Shown: positions 19,150 to 28,181, counted from the stretch's first letter. The stretch: 32,908 nucleotides of DNA from JAUSFM01 sp964343705 (GCA_964343705.1 CAYFJX010000014.1:1-32908), one strand, 5' to 3'. The notes: a model not told the origin generated them from the sequence alone. Translations and numbers: made by a program.

Positions 19150-19914
19150 TTAAACTTCAACACCCATTGCAATGAGTGTTTGTAGTAATATCTGTTGTTC
19201 TTCTGCACTTGATGCGTCAACACCTAAACCAAGATCATTAAGAAGCATGCCATAGAGTTCTTTATCTTCAGCTCGGTGTGCTCGAACACCAAGTTGTGCA
19301 GCTTCTTTGGGGGGTAGGGTATTGCAATATTCAACAAACGCAAGGGCAAACTTGTGAGCAAGAGTGTAGGTTGGTGTTCTTTCACCTGGTTGCCTGTAGT
19401 GTTCTTCGAATGAATATCTTCTAATCATTTCTTCTCCTTCTTCAGTTACTCTTTGCTCGTTTATTTTGTGAAAAAAATGGTAAAGGATGTTATACTTATC
19501 ATATGCTCCCATGAACTCTGCTGCTGCAGCATGAGAATAGCGACCAAAAACATCTTTGTGTCGTTGTTCATACACCCAATGGCTTACTTCTTCAATTGCT
19601 GTCGCTGCTGATTCAATACTTTGTGGGGTAACTCCTTCAACCATTGGTGAATGTTGCTCCAATCGTCGTCGAATAGTTGGATGCAGCCAGATGTGTGCAT
19701 CTCTTCCGTATTGGGGGTGGCCTGGTTCTTTAAAGCAAAGTCCCATTCCTACAAATTCAGGATCACCCAACACACGACGTAGTTGTCCAAGAGAAAGTTC
19801 TGCATGAAAATCTTCTACATTTGCATCTATAGAAACTGCATTACTTTTTTCAATTATTCCTTGGATCTCTGCTAGTGTTTCATTAATTGTTGGCATATAG
19901 TTTGGATTAGCCAC
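19150..19914 (-). CDS. Conserved-looking soluble protein of unknown function
   Basis: A 254-residue, mostly helical protein with no membrane segment. The segment AIEEVSHWVYEQRH (about 106-119) is the most motif-like part: acidic residues and a histidine on one helix, which could bind a metal, but no standard HExxH is present. I do not recognise the family. The start follows AGGTGTGG. A MITE lies immediately upstream (19941-20150), between this gene and the divergent NTPase gene. Confidence 0.6.
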   Translation of the reverse strand: MANPNYMPTINETLAEIQGIIEKSNAVSIDANVEDFHAELSLGQLRRVLGDPEFVGMGLCFKEPGHPQYGRDAHIWLHPTIRRRLEQHSPMVEGVTPQSIESAATAIEEVSHWVYEQRHKDVFGRYSHAAAAEFMGAYDKYNILYHFFHKINEQRVTEEGEEMIRRYSFEEHYRQPGERTPTYTLAHKFALAFVEYCNTLPPKEAAQLGVRAHRAEDKELYGMLLNDLGLGVDASSAEEQQILLQTLIAMGVEV

Positions 19915-19931
19915 ACCTATTTAAGCGTTTT

Positions 19932-20159
19932 TGTCTCATTGGGTGTGTCCCAAGAGTCTTTCTGAGGGGTGGCACTGCCGCAAGGTTTTATCAGGAAATC
20001 TCAAGGGGCGAAGCTCCTTGACGCATCTGAGCTTTGCTCAGATTGCGGCCGAATAATGAGGTGATTTCCGTTAACACTACGAATGGATTTGAGTAGTTAA
20101 CACCGCAGTGCCACCCCTCCTGCACAAAAAGCAAGATTTGGGACACACCCTGTCTCATT
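19932..20159. mobile_element. 210-bp MITE with terminal inverted repeats and 9-bp target duplication
   Basis: The element spans 19941-20150. Its ends are exact 13-bp inverted repeats, GGGTGTGTCCCAA (19941-19953) and TTGGGACACACCC (20138-20150), directly bordered by TGTCTCATT on both sides (19932-19940, 20151-20159). A second inner inverted pair, GGGGTGGCACTGC with GCAGTGCCACCCC, and GGAAATC/GATTTCC extend the foldback. The centre carries a double hairpin (20002-20047). No reading frame is present, so it would be moved by a transposase encoded elsewhere. Confidence 0.88.
20002..20047. repeat. Double-hairpin module inside the MITE
   Basis: Hairpin 1 is CAAGGGGC-GAA-GCTCCTTG (20002-20020, one G-U pair). 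Hairpin 2 is GC-ATCTGAGC-TTT-GCTCAGAT, a bulged T and GC (20023-20046). Geometry and flanking bases match the copy in the 23S intron. Confidence 0.8.
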
Positions 20160-20223
20160 ATAGGGGTAAGGCTTATAAACCACCTCGTCATTCTTCTTTT
20201 AAACAGGGGTTGGAGACTATACT

Positions 20224-21776
20224 ATGCAACTCGCTGAAAGACTACAATCATTGGCTGATTCCTATGGCCGTGTACCAAATCCATTAGATACATCTAAAGC
20301 ATCTACTTTTGTCAAACCACTTATTCATGATTCTAAAGGAAAAAAGGTTGCACTAGAAGCACTTGTTGGTGAAGGAATGTCTCTCTTAGTTGGTGACCCT
20401 GGTCATGGGAAACAACCCTTGCACGGCAATTGGCGTACAAAAGTGCGCAGGGTCATTTTGGTGATCGTAACATCCCACTCTTTATTCGCTTGCAAAAAAA
20501 CACAGGTGAATTGGTTTTGCCTGACCAAGAGGGTGCTCCAAATCCAGTGTGGGATTGGGATGCATATCAGGAGCACATGACAGGTAGCTGGTTTGAATGT
20601 ATTGCAGCGCAATTACCTGTTTCTGGAACACCTGAAGAAGTACGAGAGCTTTTTGAAAACTATAAAGATAACCTGTTCGTAGTCCTCGATGGCTTAGATG
20701 AAATTCTTGATGGTCGACAACAAGAATTACTTATGCAGTTTGTGCAAGAAAGACTGGGGGGCGTGAGCGCGATTGTAACAAGCAGATATGTGGAGTACTT
20801 GAATCGTGATATTAATCCTGCCTATCAACCAGGCATAACTCCAACTGAACAACAAGAAGAACGAATTGCTTTGCTGGAAAGTATTCCTCGTTTTGATTTA
20901 CAAGGTATGACAGCAAGATCTGTTGTGGAATACATTAGGGGTTATAATAGGATGGTGCATGGTGGTCTTGAAGGAGAAAAACAAACACTAGGTTTCTTTG
21001 TAGAAATAGCCAAGAGAACATACATTCGACCATTACTACGCAATGTGACTTTTCTTGAACAAGCATGTGTGCTTTTTGACAAACACGGATCATTGCCAAA
21101 AAGTTTAGAATCTTTTGTGCAAGTTTTCTTGGAAGACTCAGCTGAAGATTTTGAAAGCATAGCTAGCAGTGAAAAGTACAAAAATGCCTCTTCTGATATG
21201 CAGGAATGGATTGGATTGTTGGCAGGGCAAGATTTGAAGTCTGCTTTCACATCTTTTGTGTATGGAATGAACGATGCTCTTACTGGAGCAGGAGACCGTT
21301 GTGTGTCTTTTGACTCTGTTGTTGGGGTAGTACAACAATCTTTTGATACCAGTCAACTATCTGGTGAAGAAGTAGAAAAAGTAACACGCTCTGTTTTGTA
21401 CTTCAGCCCTCTTTTTGTTGACTATGGTGGTGACCAGCATGGTTTTATTAACTACTCACTCAAAGATCCAATTGGTGTTATGCAAGCGCTTGACGCTGTT
21501 AATACTCGACGTGAAGTAGAACTTTTTAATCAATATGTGAAGACACGTGATATTGGAATACAACGATTTTATTTTACCTGTCTAGCTACTCGTTCTGATA
21601 AAGACAAACAATTTGAACAAATCTTCAAACGTCGAATGGTCGATCTTACCACTGTAGTTCCTTATGCAGAAACTGTTCTTGAGCAAGGGATTAGATTACC
21701 TGATGACACACGAAATCGGACAATCATGATGTTGTATGGTACTAATGAACCTGTACTTGCTAAAAGACTGACGTAA
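20224..21776 (+). pseudogene. NACHT-like STAND NTPase with a 1-nt frameshift in the P-loop
   Basis: Two frames join into one protein of about 517 residues. The first encodes the N-terminus and Walker A GDPGHGK (K63 at 20410-20412). One A is missing from the following AAAA run; adding it restores GKTTLARQLAYKSAQG and the second frame, which continues to 21776 with Walker B LFVVLDGLDEILD and a sensor-like VTSRYVE, typical of NACHT NTPases. The C-terminal half is helical with no obvious repeats. NACHT proteins are innate-immune or signalling switches in prokaryotes. The break could be a sequencing or assembly error at a homopolymer or a real inactivation. A TATA-like TTATAAA lies at 20173-20179. 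Confidence 0.75.
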
Positions 21777-21816
21777 CCGAGTAACACTTAAGTACTATTA
21801 CTAAATTCTCACTTGT

Positions 21817-22464
21817 ATGCACAGCAAAAGATATGGTTTAGTTGAACCAACACAAGAGCATCTGCTAGAAGCAATGCTCCATAAACATAAGGATGGGATG
21901 GTTGTAACACTAGGTTGTGGACCGTCTGCAAAACACCAAGCAAACCTTGCACGGTTTATGAATGAGGGCCGGGTTATTGGTGTTGATGTTTTGAACCATG
22001 ATGAGGAATATCACGGTCAACGCATTGGCAAATTCACATATGTGAGAGGAAATGTTAATCAACTTCCATTGGCAGATGGATCAGCGGACTGTGTTATTAT
22101 GATTGGTTTGTATGGTGCTTTTCATCGTGGTGGGTATATATTTAATCTTGGTGATCATCAGACAGGTGCTCTGAAAAAAGCTGTACCTTTAATTCCTGAA
22201 GCACTTGCAAACTTACTTTTAGAAACAAAACGAATCCTTGGACCCCATGGTGATCTTGTGATCTCTAATAGCATGGATCGCCAGCCAATTGATGAGGTGA
22301 AACAACAAGTTGTGCCATACTTCACTATCGAAGCAGTCCACGCACGCACTGCACCTTACACTTTATATGATTATGAAATGCAACGAGAACCAGGTGATAC
22401 TATCAGTGATGTGATGGAAGAATCAAGGAATAGCAAACGGTACTTGATGTTTTGTAAGGTTTAA
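21817..22464 (+). CDS. Class I SAM-dependent methyltransferase
   Basis: A 215-residue protein. VTLGCGPSA (about 31-39) is the glycine-rich SAM-binding motif I, VIGVDVLNHD supplies the acidic ribose-binding residue after strand 2, and NVNQLPLADGSADCVIMIG is a typical motif II/III region. The substrate is unknown; a small molecule or protein is as likely as RNA. It lies 40 nt after the NTPase, with its own ATG, and overlaps the convergent Nudix-like gene by 4 nt at the 3' end. Confidence 0.8.
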   Translation: MHSKRYGLVEPTQEHLLEAMLHKHKDGMVVTLGCGPSAKHQANLARFMNEGRVIGVDVLNHDEEYHGQRIGKFTYVRGNVNQLPLADGSADCVIMIGLYGAFHRGGYIFNLGDHQTGALKKAVPLIPEALANLLLETKRILGPHGDLVISNSMDRQPIDEVKQQVVPYFTIEAVHARTAPYTLYDYEMQREPGDTISDVMEESRNSKRYLMFCKV

Positions 22465-23456
22465 AGACTTCGTGATTCATACTGTACTTCTTCACCTTCA
22501 ACCAGGTCAAGCAGTCGGCCTATTTTACCAGTGTCACCAAGGTATTCTGCCATTTCCCAAGTGTATGGTCGGATACCTGCACCATCTCGTAAACTGTTAG
22601 CTCTCAAAACTAGTGTGCCATCCTCACCGGGTACAGCACTGATCATATTTTCAAGTGCCAAGCCATTGCCAATGGATCTTTCATCAAATGGAAAGAATGC
22701 AATGCCTTGTACTTGTGGTTTGTCATCTGGTCCAAGCCCTTTGTGGTAGTTTTCAAATCGGTGGAGAAGATCTGTTCCATCTTGTACACCAAGAAGTACA
22801 TGTGCATAGTTTACATGTCCTCCGTCAGGTTCATGGATCTCATATGCAACTTTGCTGTGATCAATGTCTTGGATATCAATGCCCATTTCAACAAGTAATC
22901 GTTTTGTCAATGCTTTTCTAAAAGAAACCTCTGTTGGGTCAGCATAAGGAACAAGTGACAATGATGGGCCAATATGTCCTGGCTCAACACCTCCTGCAAC
23001 AAATCCTGCATGGAATTGACCACCTCCAAGAACATCTGGGGCTTTTACCTGACCAAAAATTCCTTTTTGTCCCTTGTACTCTCCAATAATCATCAGGCTT
23101 GTATGCAATAGACGTGGGCTCATAGCTGTTCGAGTTTGCAGATCTGCTTGTGATGCTTTCCAAGCATCTTCATGAGCTTGTCGAAACATGTACCTAGTTG
23201 GAAAAGCATGAACAAGTACTTCTCCAGAACTAGTGTGCGTTATGAGTGGTGCTGACACAACAAGTTTGTTATATCCTTTTACTCCTTTTGTTGGCTCAGT
23301 AGGCATATCTCCATAGCCTTGTTGCTCGTAAAAAGTTCTGACTTGACGGTCAATCTCAGCAGCACCACGGGTTTCAGTAGTACGCTCTTCAATATGGTAA
23401 ACAAGACGAACTCTCTTAGTCTCATTCACACCAACGCCTTCAATATTACGTCTCAT
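22461..23456 (-). CDS. Nudix-like protein of unknown substrate
   Basis: A 331-residue soluble protein. The stretch FVAGGVEPGH followed, after an insertion, by EVSFRKALTKRLLVEMGI resembles a Nudix box (GG-x-x-E-x-G-E ... R-E-x-x-E-E-x-G-I) with several acidic residues missing, so metal-dependent hydrolysis may be weakened or altered. The N-terminal 110 residues are not recognised. A TATA element (about 23475-23486) sits about 25 nt before the ATG, implying a leaderless mRNA. An AGAACATGTTCT palindrome lies between them. Confidence 0.5.
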   Translation of the reverse strand: MRRNIEGVGVNETKRVRLVYHIEERTTETRGAAEIDRQVRTFYEQQGYGDMPTEPTKGVKGYNKLVVSAPLITHTSSGEVLVHAFPTRYMFRQAHEDAWKASQADLQTRTAMSPRLLHTSLMIIGEYKGQKGIFGQVKAPDVLGGGQFHAGFVAGGVEPGHIGPSLSLVPYADPTEVSFRKALTKRLLVEMGIDIQDIDHSKVAYEIHEPDGGHVNYAHVLLGVQDGTDLLHRFENYHKGLGPDDKPQVQGIAFFPFDERSIGNGLALENMISAVPGEDGTLVLRANSLRDGAGIRPYTWEMAEYLGDTGKIGRLLDLVEGEEVQYESRSL

Positions 23457-23468
23457 AGAACATGTTCT
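23457..23468. promoter_or_regulatory. Perfect 12-bp palindrome at the Nudix-like gene start
   Basis: AGAACATGTTCT directly precedes the ATG on the - strand and lies downstream of the TATA element. A dimeric repressor bound here would block initiation. The regulator is unknown. Confidence 0.45.
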
Positions 23469-23508
23469 GTTTTTCTTATATTTAAAGGTTGCTTTAGTCT
23501 ATAAAAAG

Positions 23509-23712
23509 TCACACAACACTATAATCACCAGCCTCTTCAATCTCTTTTTTCACTAGACTTATGTCAAGCGAATCTTCATGCTCTATGGTGGTCTTTCCAG
23601 TCTCTGGATCTACATTGGCAGAGTTCACACCTTCAATGTCTCCTAAGACATCTTCAATAAGTATTTTACATGATTTACAATGCATTCCTTTTACTGTTAG
23701 TGTTGTTTTCAT
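23509..23712 (-). CDS. Small heavy-metal-associated (HMA) protein, copper chaperone-like
   Basis: A 67-residue ferredoxin-like HMA domain with the metal-binding motif GMHCKSC. It would carry Cu(I) to the membrane transporters encoded upstream. The ATG at 23712 gives the standard domain start MKTTLTVKG and overlaps the stop of the transporter gene (ATGA), so the two are co-translated; a longer frame to 23757 adds only non-conserved residues. Confidence 0.85.
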   Translation of the reverse strand: MKTTLTVKGMHCKSCKILIEDVLGDIEGVNSANVDPETGKTTIEHEDSLDISLVKKEIEEAGDYSVV

Positions 23713-25079
23713 GCTATCACCTGTAATGTTCCTGGGCCAGCCATTCCCATGCCACAACTGAATTTAATGTTTCCTGCGAAGTTTGGAGTGAAACTGACTT
23801 TTTTGATTTCATTGTGTGGAAGACGTTCCATGATGTCTAAGGCGGGAACACTGAATATTTTTGCACATCCAGCTGCTTTCCTTCCATCGATATGCCACTC
23901 TACTGGCACTCCTTTCTTGATTGTAAATTTTTCAGGATAATAATCAAGACCGCGAACTTCTAACTTTATTACTTGTGGACCTTGATTCGCGAGTGCTGGA
24001 TTTGCGAGTTCTGTGTCTCCCATTGCTGGCGCAGAAAAACCTGTTCCTGCAAGAGCAAGACCATTAGGGACATTAAGCACACCAAGAATAATGACAAGTA
24101 CAGCCGCAAATGTAGTGAAGTGACGTTTTACCTTTCCTTTGCTAAAGCTTGAAATAGCTCCAATACCAGCAAGTGAAGGAAGTGTTCCTAATGAAAAAGC
24201 AAGCATGGTAAGAGCACCAATCACAAAACTTCCTTTTCCAAGTACATACAATTGTAGTGCTTGGGTAAAACCACATGGCAAGAAGAAAGTTGCCCCTCCA
24301 AAAAGAAATGAGGACACTCGACTGTCTGACTGTTCTTCTTCCTCACTTGTTTCAAATAACCAATGTGCAATAAATTTTGGCATCTTTATCTGTAGCTTGT
24401 CAAGCCAGGGAAAGACCTGTAATAATTGAAGTCCCATGACTACCATTAATACACTGGCACCAATCATAATAATACCTGTAACTTTTGGAGATATGGTAAG
24501 TGCTGAACCAAGCAGGCCTATTGCTCCACCAAGAAGAGTGTACGAAATGATTCTTCCTATGTTAAAGTAAATGTGAGGATTAAATCGTTGCCATCCTGTT
24601 AAGTGCTTGTTCTTTTGATTAAATTTTTCAGCAACAGCAAGCAGTAAACCACCTGCAACAGCAAGGCACGTTGAGGTTGCGGCTACTAAACCTATTATAA
24701 AAATAAAGCCGTAACTCATATTGTCTGTCACACCTAGGTTTTCTGGTATAAGATTAAATTGATTAAGTAATAGGTACAGTCCAGCAATTAGAAGGAATAT
24801 AGCACCTATTTCACCAAAACGTTTTTTATTGGTAAATACCCATCGTGTTTCAGGTGGGTTTTCAATGGGGTCTTTATGGTGTAATGTATACCCTTTATCT
24901 TTTACAACACTTTGTAGTTCTTCAAGTTTCACACCATCATAGCACTCTATGCTTACTTCTTCTTTTGCACGATCGACTTGTACTTGTTGTACACCCTCCA
25001 CTTTTCCTAACTTACGTTCAAGTATGACTTCACAACTTGAACAGGTCATTCCTTTGACTTTGAGTTGAATTTTCTTCAT
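23709..25079 (-). CDS. HMA domain-SafE/DsbD-like transporter-cupredoxin fusion
   Basis: A 456-residue three-part membrane protein. The N-terminal HMA domain has GMTCSSC (C13, C16). Six or more membrane helices follow (from about 90 to 345), of the TauE/SafE-CcdA type, including the conserved FFLPCGFTQALQLY helix. The C-terminal domain (about 370-456) is cupredoxin-like, with H-x3-G-x4-G-C and FSCGMGM supplying histidine, cysteine and methionine ligands of a copper site. Copper could pass from the cytosolic chaperone through the membrane part to an external cupredoxin; the direction is not shown. GGAGGTG precedes the ATG. Two palindromes lie upstream. Confidence 0.8.
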   Translation of the reverse strand: MKKIQLKVKGMTCSSCEVILERKLGKVEGVQQVQVDRAKEEVSIECYDGVKLEELQSVVKDKGYTLHHKDPIENPPETRWVFTNKKRFGEIGAIFLLIAGLYLLLNQFNLIPENLGVTDNMSYGFIFIIGLVAATSTCLAVAGGLLLAVAEKFNQKNKHLTGWQRFNPHIYFNIGRIISYTLLGGAIGLLGSALTISPKVTGIIMIGASVLMVVMGLQLLQVFPWLDKLQIKMPKFIAHWLFETSEEEEQSDSRVSSFLFGGATFFLPCGFTQALQLYVLGKGSFVIGALTMLAFSLGTLPSLAGIGAISSFSKGKVKRHFTTFAAVLVIILGVLNVPNGLALAGTGFSAPAMGDTELANPALANQGPQVIKLEVRGLDYYPEKFTIKKGVPVEWHIDGRKAAGCAKIFSVPALDIMERLPHNEIKKVSFTPNFAGNIKFSCGMGMAGPGTLQVIA

Positions 25080-25095
25080 GTTTACACCTCCAACA

Positions 25096-25148
25096 CACTA
25101 ATCCTTAGTGCTGAAACCCCTTATTAAACTAACGTGAAACTAGTTTCA
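25096..25148. promoter_or_regulatory. Promoter and operators of the HMA-transporter operon
   Basis: On the - strand a TATA-like TTTAATAAG (about 25120-25128) is flanked upstream by the perfect 14-bp palindrome TGAAACTAGTTTCA (25135-25148) and downstream by CACTAA-TCC-TTAGTG (25096-25110). These are candidate sites for the ArsR-like or membrane winged-helix regulator of the same cluster. Confidence 0.5.
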
Positions 25149-25161
25149 TGCTTAGGAATTC

Positions 25162-25653
25162 TTATTTTATGGTAACAAGATTGGTCATGCCGCGTCGTTT
25201 TCGTTCAATTAAATCAAGACCTTCAAGCTTATCTAATAATCGCGTTGCCTTAACTTTTGACAGGTCAAACTCTTTTGTTATTTTGCTTTGATACACGCCT
25301 TCCTTGTGTTTTTTGATATAAAGGAATATTTTTTTCTCTAATTCAGCGAGTTTGCTTAAGTCATATTCTTTTTCAGTAACTATTTTTTCTTTTTTTGTTG
25401 GGAGAATAAGGTACACCCCTGTAGCACCTACAAATGCGATCAGGATGCCCATTGCAAGCAGTACCCAAGATAAGTCAGCTCCACTATGGTATGGGCAAGC
25501 TTCAAGATGGCAACTTACTTGTCCTGCAGCAGCACAGGATTCCTCACATGCACTACGTAACTGAGCATCAGATTCCACCTTAAGGAAGATTATCAAAGCC
25601 AACATGAGAATGCTGACCACTGTTATTCCAATTCCAATTTTTTGTAGTTTCAT
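25162..25653 (-). CDS. Membrane-anchored winged-helix regulator with an external Cys/His-rich loop
   Basis: A 163-residue protein. Membrane helix 1 (about 7-25) and helix 2 (about 63-85) enclose a short loop bearing C36, C40, C48, H49, C53 and H56. The cytosolic C-terminus (about 103-163) is a winged helix (KITKEFDLSKVKATRLLDKLEGLDLIERKR), similar to archaeal MarR-like regulators. The topology suggests a one-component sensor that binds copper or senses thiol state outside and acts on DNA inside. It follows copA by 6 nt and so belongs to the arsR-copA operon. Domain calls are firm; copper sensing is inferred from the loop and neighbours. Confidence 0.7.
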   Translation of the reverse strand: MKLQKIGIGITVVSILMLALIIFLKVESDAQLRSACEESCAAAGQVSCHLEACPYHSGADLSWVLLAMGILIAFVGATGVYLILPTKKEKIVTEKEYDLSKLAELEKKIFLYIKKHKEGVYQSKITKEFDLSKVKATRLLDKLEGLDLIERKRRGMTNLVTIK

Positions 25654-25659
25654 TTTTTT

Positions 25660-27861
25660 TCACAACACCTTTCCTTTGAGTAATAATGCATTAACAACAA
25701 CACTTACTGAGCTTAGTGCCATTGCACCTCCAGCAATCATGGGACTGAGAAGCCATCCTGTAAACGGGTACAGTACTCCTGCTGCAAGGGGGATTCCAAG
25801 AACATTGTAAAATAATGCCCAAAACATGCCTTGTTTGACCTTACTCATGGTCATTCTACTTAACTTGATTGCTTTCGGAACGTCCATCAAGCTATCTTTC
25901 ATTAAAACAACGTTGCCGGTCTCCATGGCAACATCAGTACCAGAACCCATAGCTATACCAATGTCTGCTTGTGCCAATGCAGGTGCGTCGTTAATGCCAT
26001 CTCCAACCATGGCAACTTTTCCAGTGCGCTGAAGTTTCTTAACATACTCTGCTTTGTCTTTTGGCAGAACTTCAGCAAAGAACTTTTCAATACCTACTTC
26101 ATTAGCAATTGCAGTTGCTGTTCTTGTATTGTCTCCTGTGATCATGTAGGGTGTCACACCTATTTGTTGTAAGATTCGAATGGCTCGGTGTGAATCTTCC
26201 TTGAGTTCATCAGCAACTGCGATGATGCCCAGTGCTTTTTTCTTTTCAGCAATAAGCATTGCTGTTTTTCCTTCATTTTCTAGGCGTTCCATTTCGCTCA
26301 TCAAATGGGTGGTATTTACTTTTTTCTTGTTCATAAGTGCAACATTTCCAATGAAGTATTCTTTTCTTCCTACTTTTGCTTCAACACCATGTCCTGAGAT
26401 AGCGTTGAATGATGTCACTTTATGAAGTGTTGCTTTGATTTCTGTTGCTTTTGTAACAATAGCTTCTGCAAGGGGGTGCTCTGATTTCTTTTCAATGCTT
26501 GCTGCAATACCAAGCAGCTTTTTTTCTGTAATATTCTTTGTAACGATAATATCTGTCACTGCGGGTTTACCTTTAGTAATGGTTCCTGTTTTATCAAAGA
26601 TAACATGGCGTACCTTATGTGCGGTTTCAAGCGCGTCACCGCCTTTGATGAGGATTCCATGTCGTGCTCCTTTGCCTGTTCCTACCATAATTGCTGTTGG
26701 TGTTGCCAAGCCAAGAGCACATGGGCAGGCAATAACCAAAACTGCTACTGCAGCGATTAATGCAAATCCTGTTTCAGCGTGAGCAAGTGAAAACCATGCT
26801 GTGAAAGTGAGCAGTGATATGAATATGACAATGGGTACAAAATATGATGAGATCTCATCAGCATAGCGCTGAATAGGTGCTTTTTTTGTTTGAGCCTCTT
26901 CAATTAGTTTGATGATTCGTGAAAGTGTTGTTTCAGCTCCTACCTTTGTTGCTTTCATAACAAAATGGCCTTGTTTATTTATTGTAGCACCAATAACTTC
27001 ATCGCCTTTTTTCTTTTCAACAGGAAGGCTTTCTCCAGTAACCATGCTCTCATTAATGGAACTATGTCCTTCAATAATTATGCCATCTACTGGGACTTTT
27101 TGTCCTGGCTTAACAACCACCTGATCTCCTTTTTGCACATCATCAATAGGTATTTCCACTTCTTTTCCATTCTTGATGATTGTTGCTGTTTTTGCGCCAA
27201 TTTTCATGAGTTTTGTTATTGCCTCGCTTGTTTTTCCTTTTGCAACAGCTTCAAGGTATTTTCCAAGCAGTACTAGTGTAATCAAGACAGCTGATGTTTC
27301 AAAGTATTGGTGGCCAGTGGGATTAACAAGAACAACCCCTACTGAAAAAAAGTACGCTGCGCTTGTTCCCATTGCAATAAGTGTATCCATATTGGCTGTT
27401 TTGTTTTTGAGTGCCATCCAAGTTCCTTGGTAAAACGGCCAGCCAATCCAGAATTGAATAGGTGTTGCTAGAATCCACAGAATATAATTCTGTCCTGGAA
27501 TTGGATTGCTCATAAAAAACATTCCGAGAATAAGAGCAGGGAATGCGAATATGGTGCTTATGATCACCTTTGTTTTGAGTTTGCGTAATTCTTTTTTTCG
27601 TTGTAGCCTTTCCCTAGCAAAAGAGTCTCCTTTCTGGTCCTGTTTTAGAACCATTGCTTTGTACCCTTTACTTTGGATGACCTTAATGAGCGTGATTTCA
27701 TTGGTTTGTGATGGGTTAAAATTCACTATTGCTTTCTCAGTAGAAAAATTGACTGCTGCATCTTGAACACCTGGCACTTTTTTTAGTACTCGTGTGATTA
27801 TGCCAACGCAGCTGGCGCAGTGCATGCCACTAATTTTTAGAGTTGTTTTTTTGCTTTGCAT
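25660..27861 (-). CDS. copA: Copper-transporting P1B-type ATPase CopA
   Basis: A 733-residue pump that exports Cu(I) using ATP. It has one N-terminal HMA domain (G12-MHCASC, C15 and C18), the transmembrane metal site C379-P-C381, the phosphorylation site D423-KTGT, a TGES actuator motif (VTGESLPVE), the HP motif (SEHPLAEAI) and the hinge GDGIND near 620-625. NA and MSS residues of the last helices (YNVLGIPLAAGVLYP, MALSSVSVV) match the Cu+ subgroup. Its start overlaps the arsR-like gene by 32 nt. Confidence 0.95.
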   Translation of the reverse strand: MQSKKTTLKISGMHCASCVGIITRVLKKVPGVQDAAVNFSTEKAIVNFNPSQTNEITLIKVIQSKGYKAMVLKQDQKGDSFARERLQRKKELRKLKTKVIISTIFAFPALILGMFFMSNPIPGQNYILWILATPIQFWIGWPFYQGTWMALKNKTANMDTLIAMGTSAAYFFSVGVVLVNPTGHQYFETSAVLITLVLLGKYLEAVAKGKTSEAITKLMKIGAKTATIIKNGKEVEIPIDDVQKGDQVVVKPGQKVPVDGIIIEGHSSINESMVTGESLPVEKKKGDEVIGATINKQGHFVMKATKVGAETTLSRIIKLIEEAQTKKAPIQRYADEISSYFVPIVIFISLLTFTAWFSLAHAETGFALIAAVAVLVIACPCALGLATPTAIMVGTGKGARHGILIKGGDALETAHKVRHVIFDKTGTITKGKPAVTDIIVTKNITEKKLLGIAASIEKKSEHPLAEAIVTKATEIKATLHKVTSFNAISGHGVEAKVGRKEYFIGNVALMNKKKVNTTHLMSEMERLENEGKTAMLIAEKKKALGIIAVADELKEDSHRAIRILQQIGVTPYMITGDNTRTATAIANEVGIEKFFAEVLPKDKAEYVKKLQRTGKVAMVGDGINDAPALAQADIGIAMGSGTDVAMETGNVVLMKDSLMDVPKAIKLSRMTMSKVKQGMFWALFYNVLGIPLAAGVLYPFTGWLLSPMIAGGAMALSSVSVVVNALLLKGKVL

Positions 27862-28180
27862 TTTTTCTTTGTTTCTTTTCTTTATCTAATATTTTACAGC
27901 AATACTGGCTCATATGATCATCAATAAACTCAAGCAGAGGCTTTATTGTTTTCTTGTTGACTGTGTAGTTTCGATATTTTCCATTTTTTTCCATAAAAAC
28001 CATGCCATGGTATTCTAGTACCCGAAGATTATGGGAGACCATTGTTTGTTCAAACCTTGTTGCTTCACAAATTTCTCCTACATTTTTGCCTCCTTCTCTG
28101 AGGACATTAATGATTCTGAGTCTGTTTGGATTTGCAAGTGCTCCAAAAAAAAACTTGTAGGTTTCTATGGTGTGCTTCAT
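27830..28180 (-). CDS. ArsR/SmtB-family transcriptional regulator
   Basis: A 116-residue winged-helix protein with the ArsR pattern: ALANPNRLRIINVLREGGKNVGEICEATRFEQTMVSHNLRVLEYHGMV. Potential metal ligands are C62 in the recognition-helix region (EICEA) and the C-terminal pair CC (YCCKIL). The start is placed at ATG 28180, not 28201, since the operator palindrome then lies fully upstream. First gene of the arsR-copA-winged-helix operon; it probably represses the operon until metal binds. Confidence 0.85.
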   Translation of the reverse strand: MKHTIETYKFFFGALANPNRLRIINVLREGGKNVGEICEATRFEQTMVSHNLRVLEYHGMVFMEKNGKYRNYTVNKKTIKPLLEFIDDHMSQYCCKILDKEKKQRKNAKQKNNSKN

Positions 28181-28181
28181 A

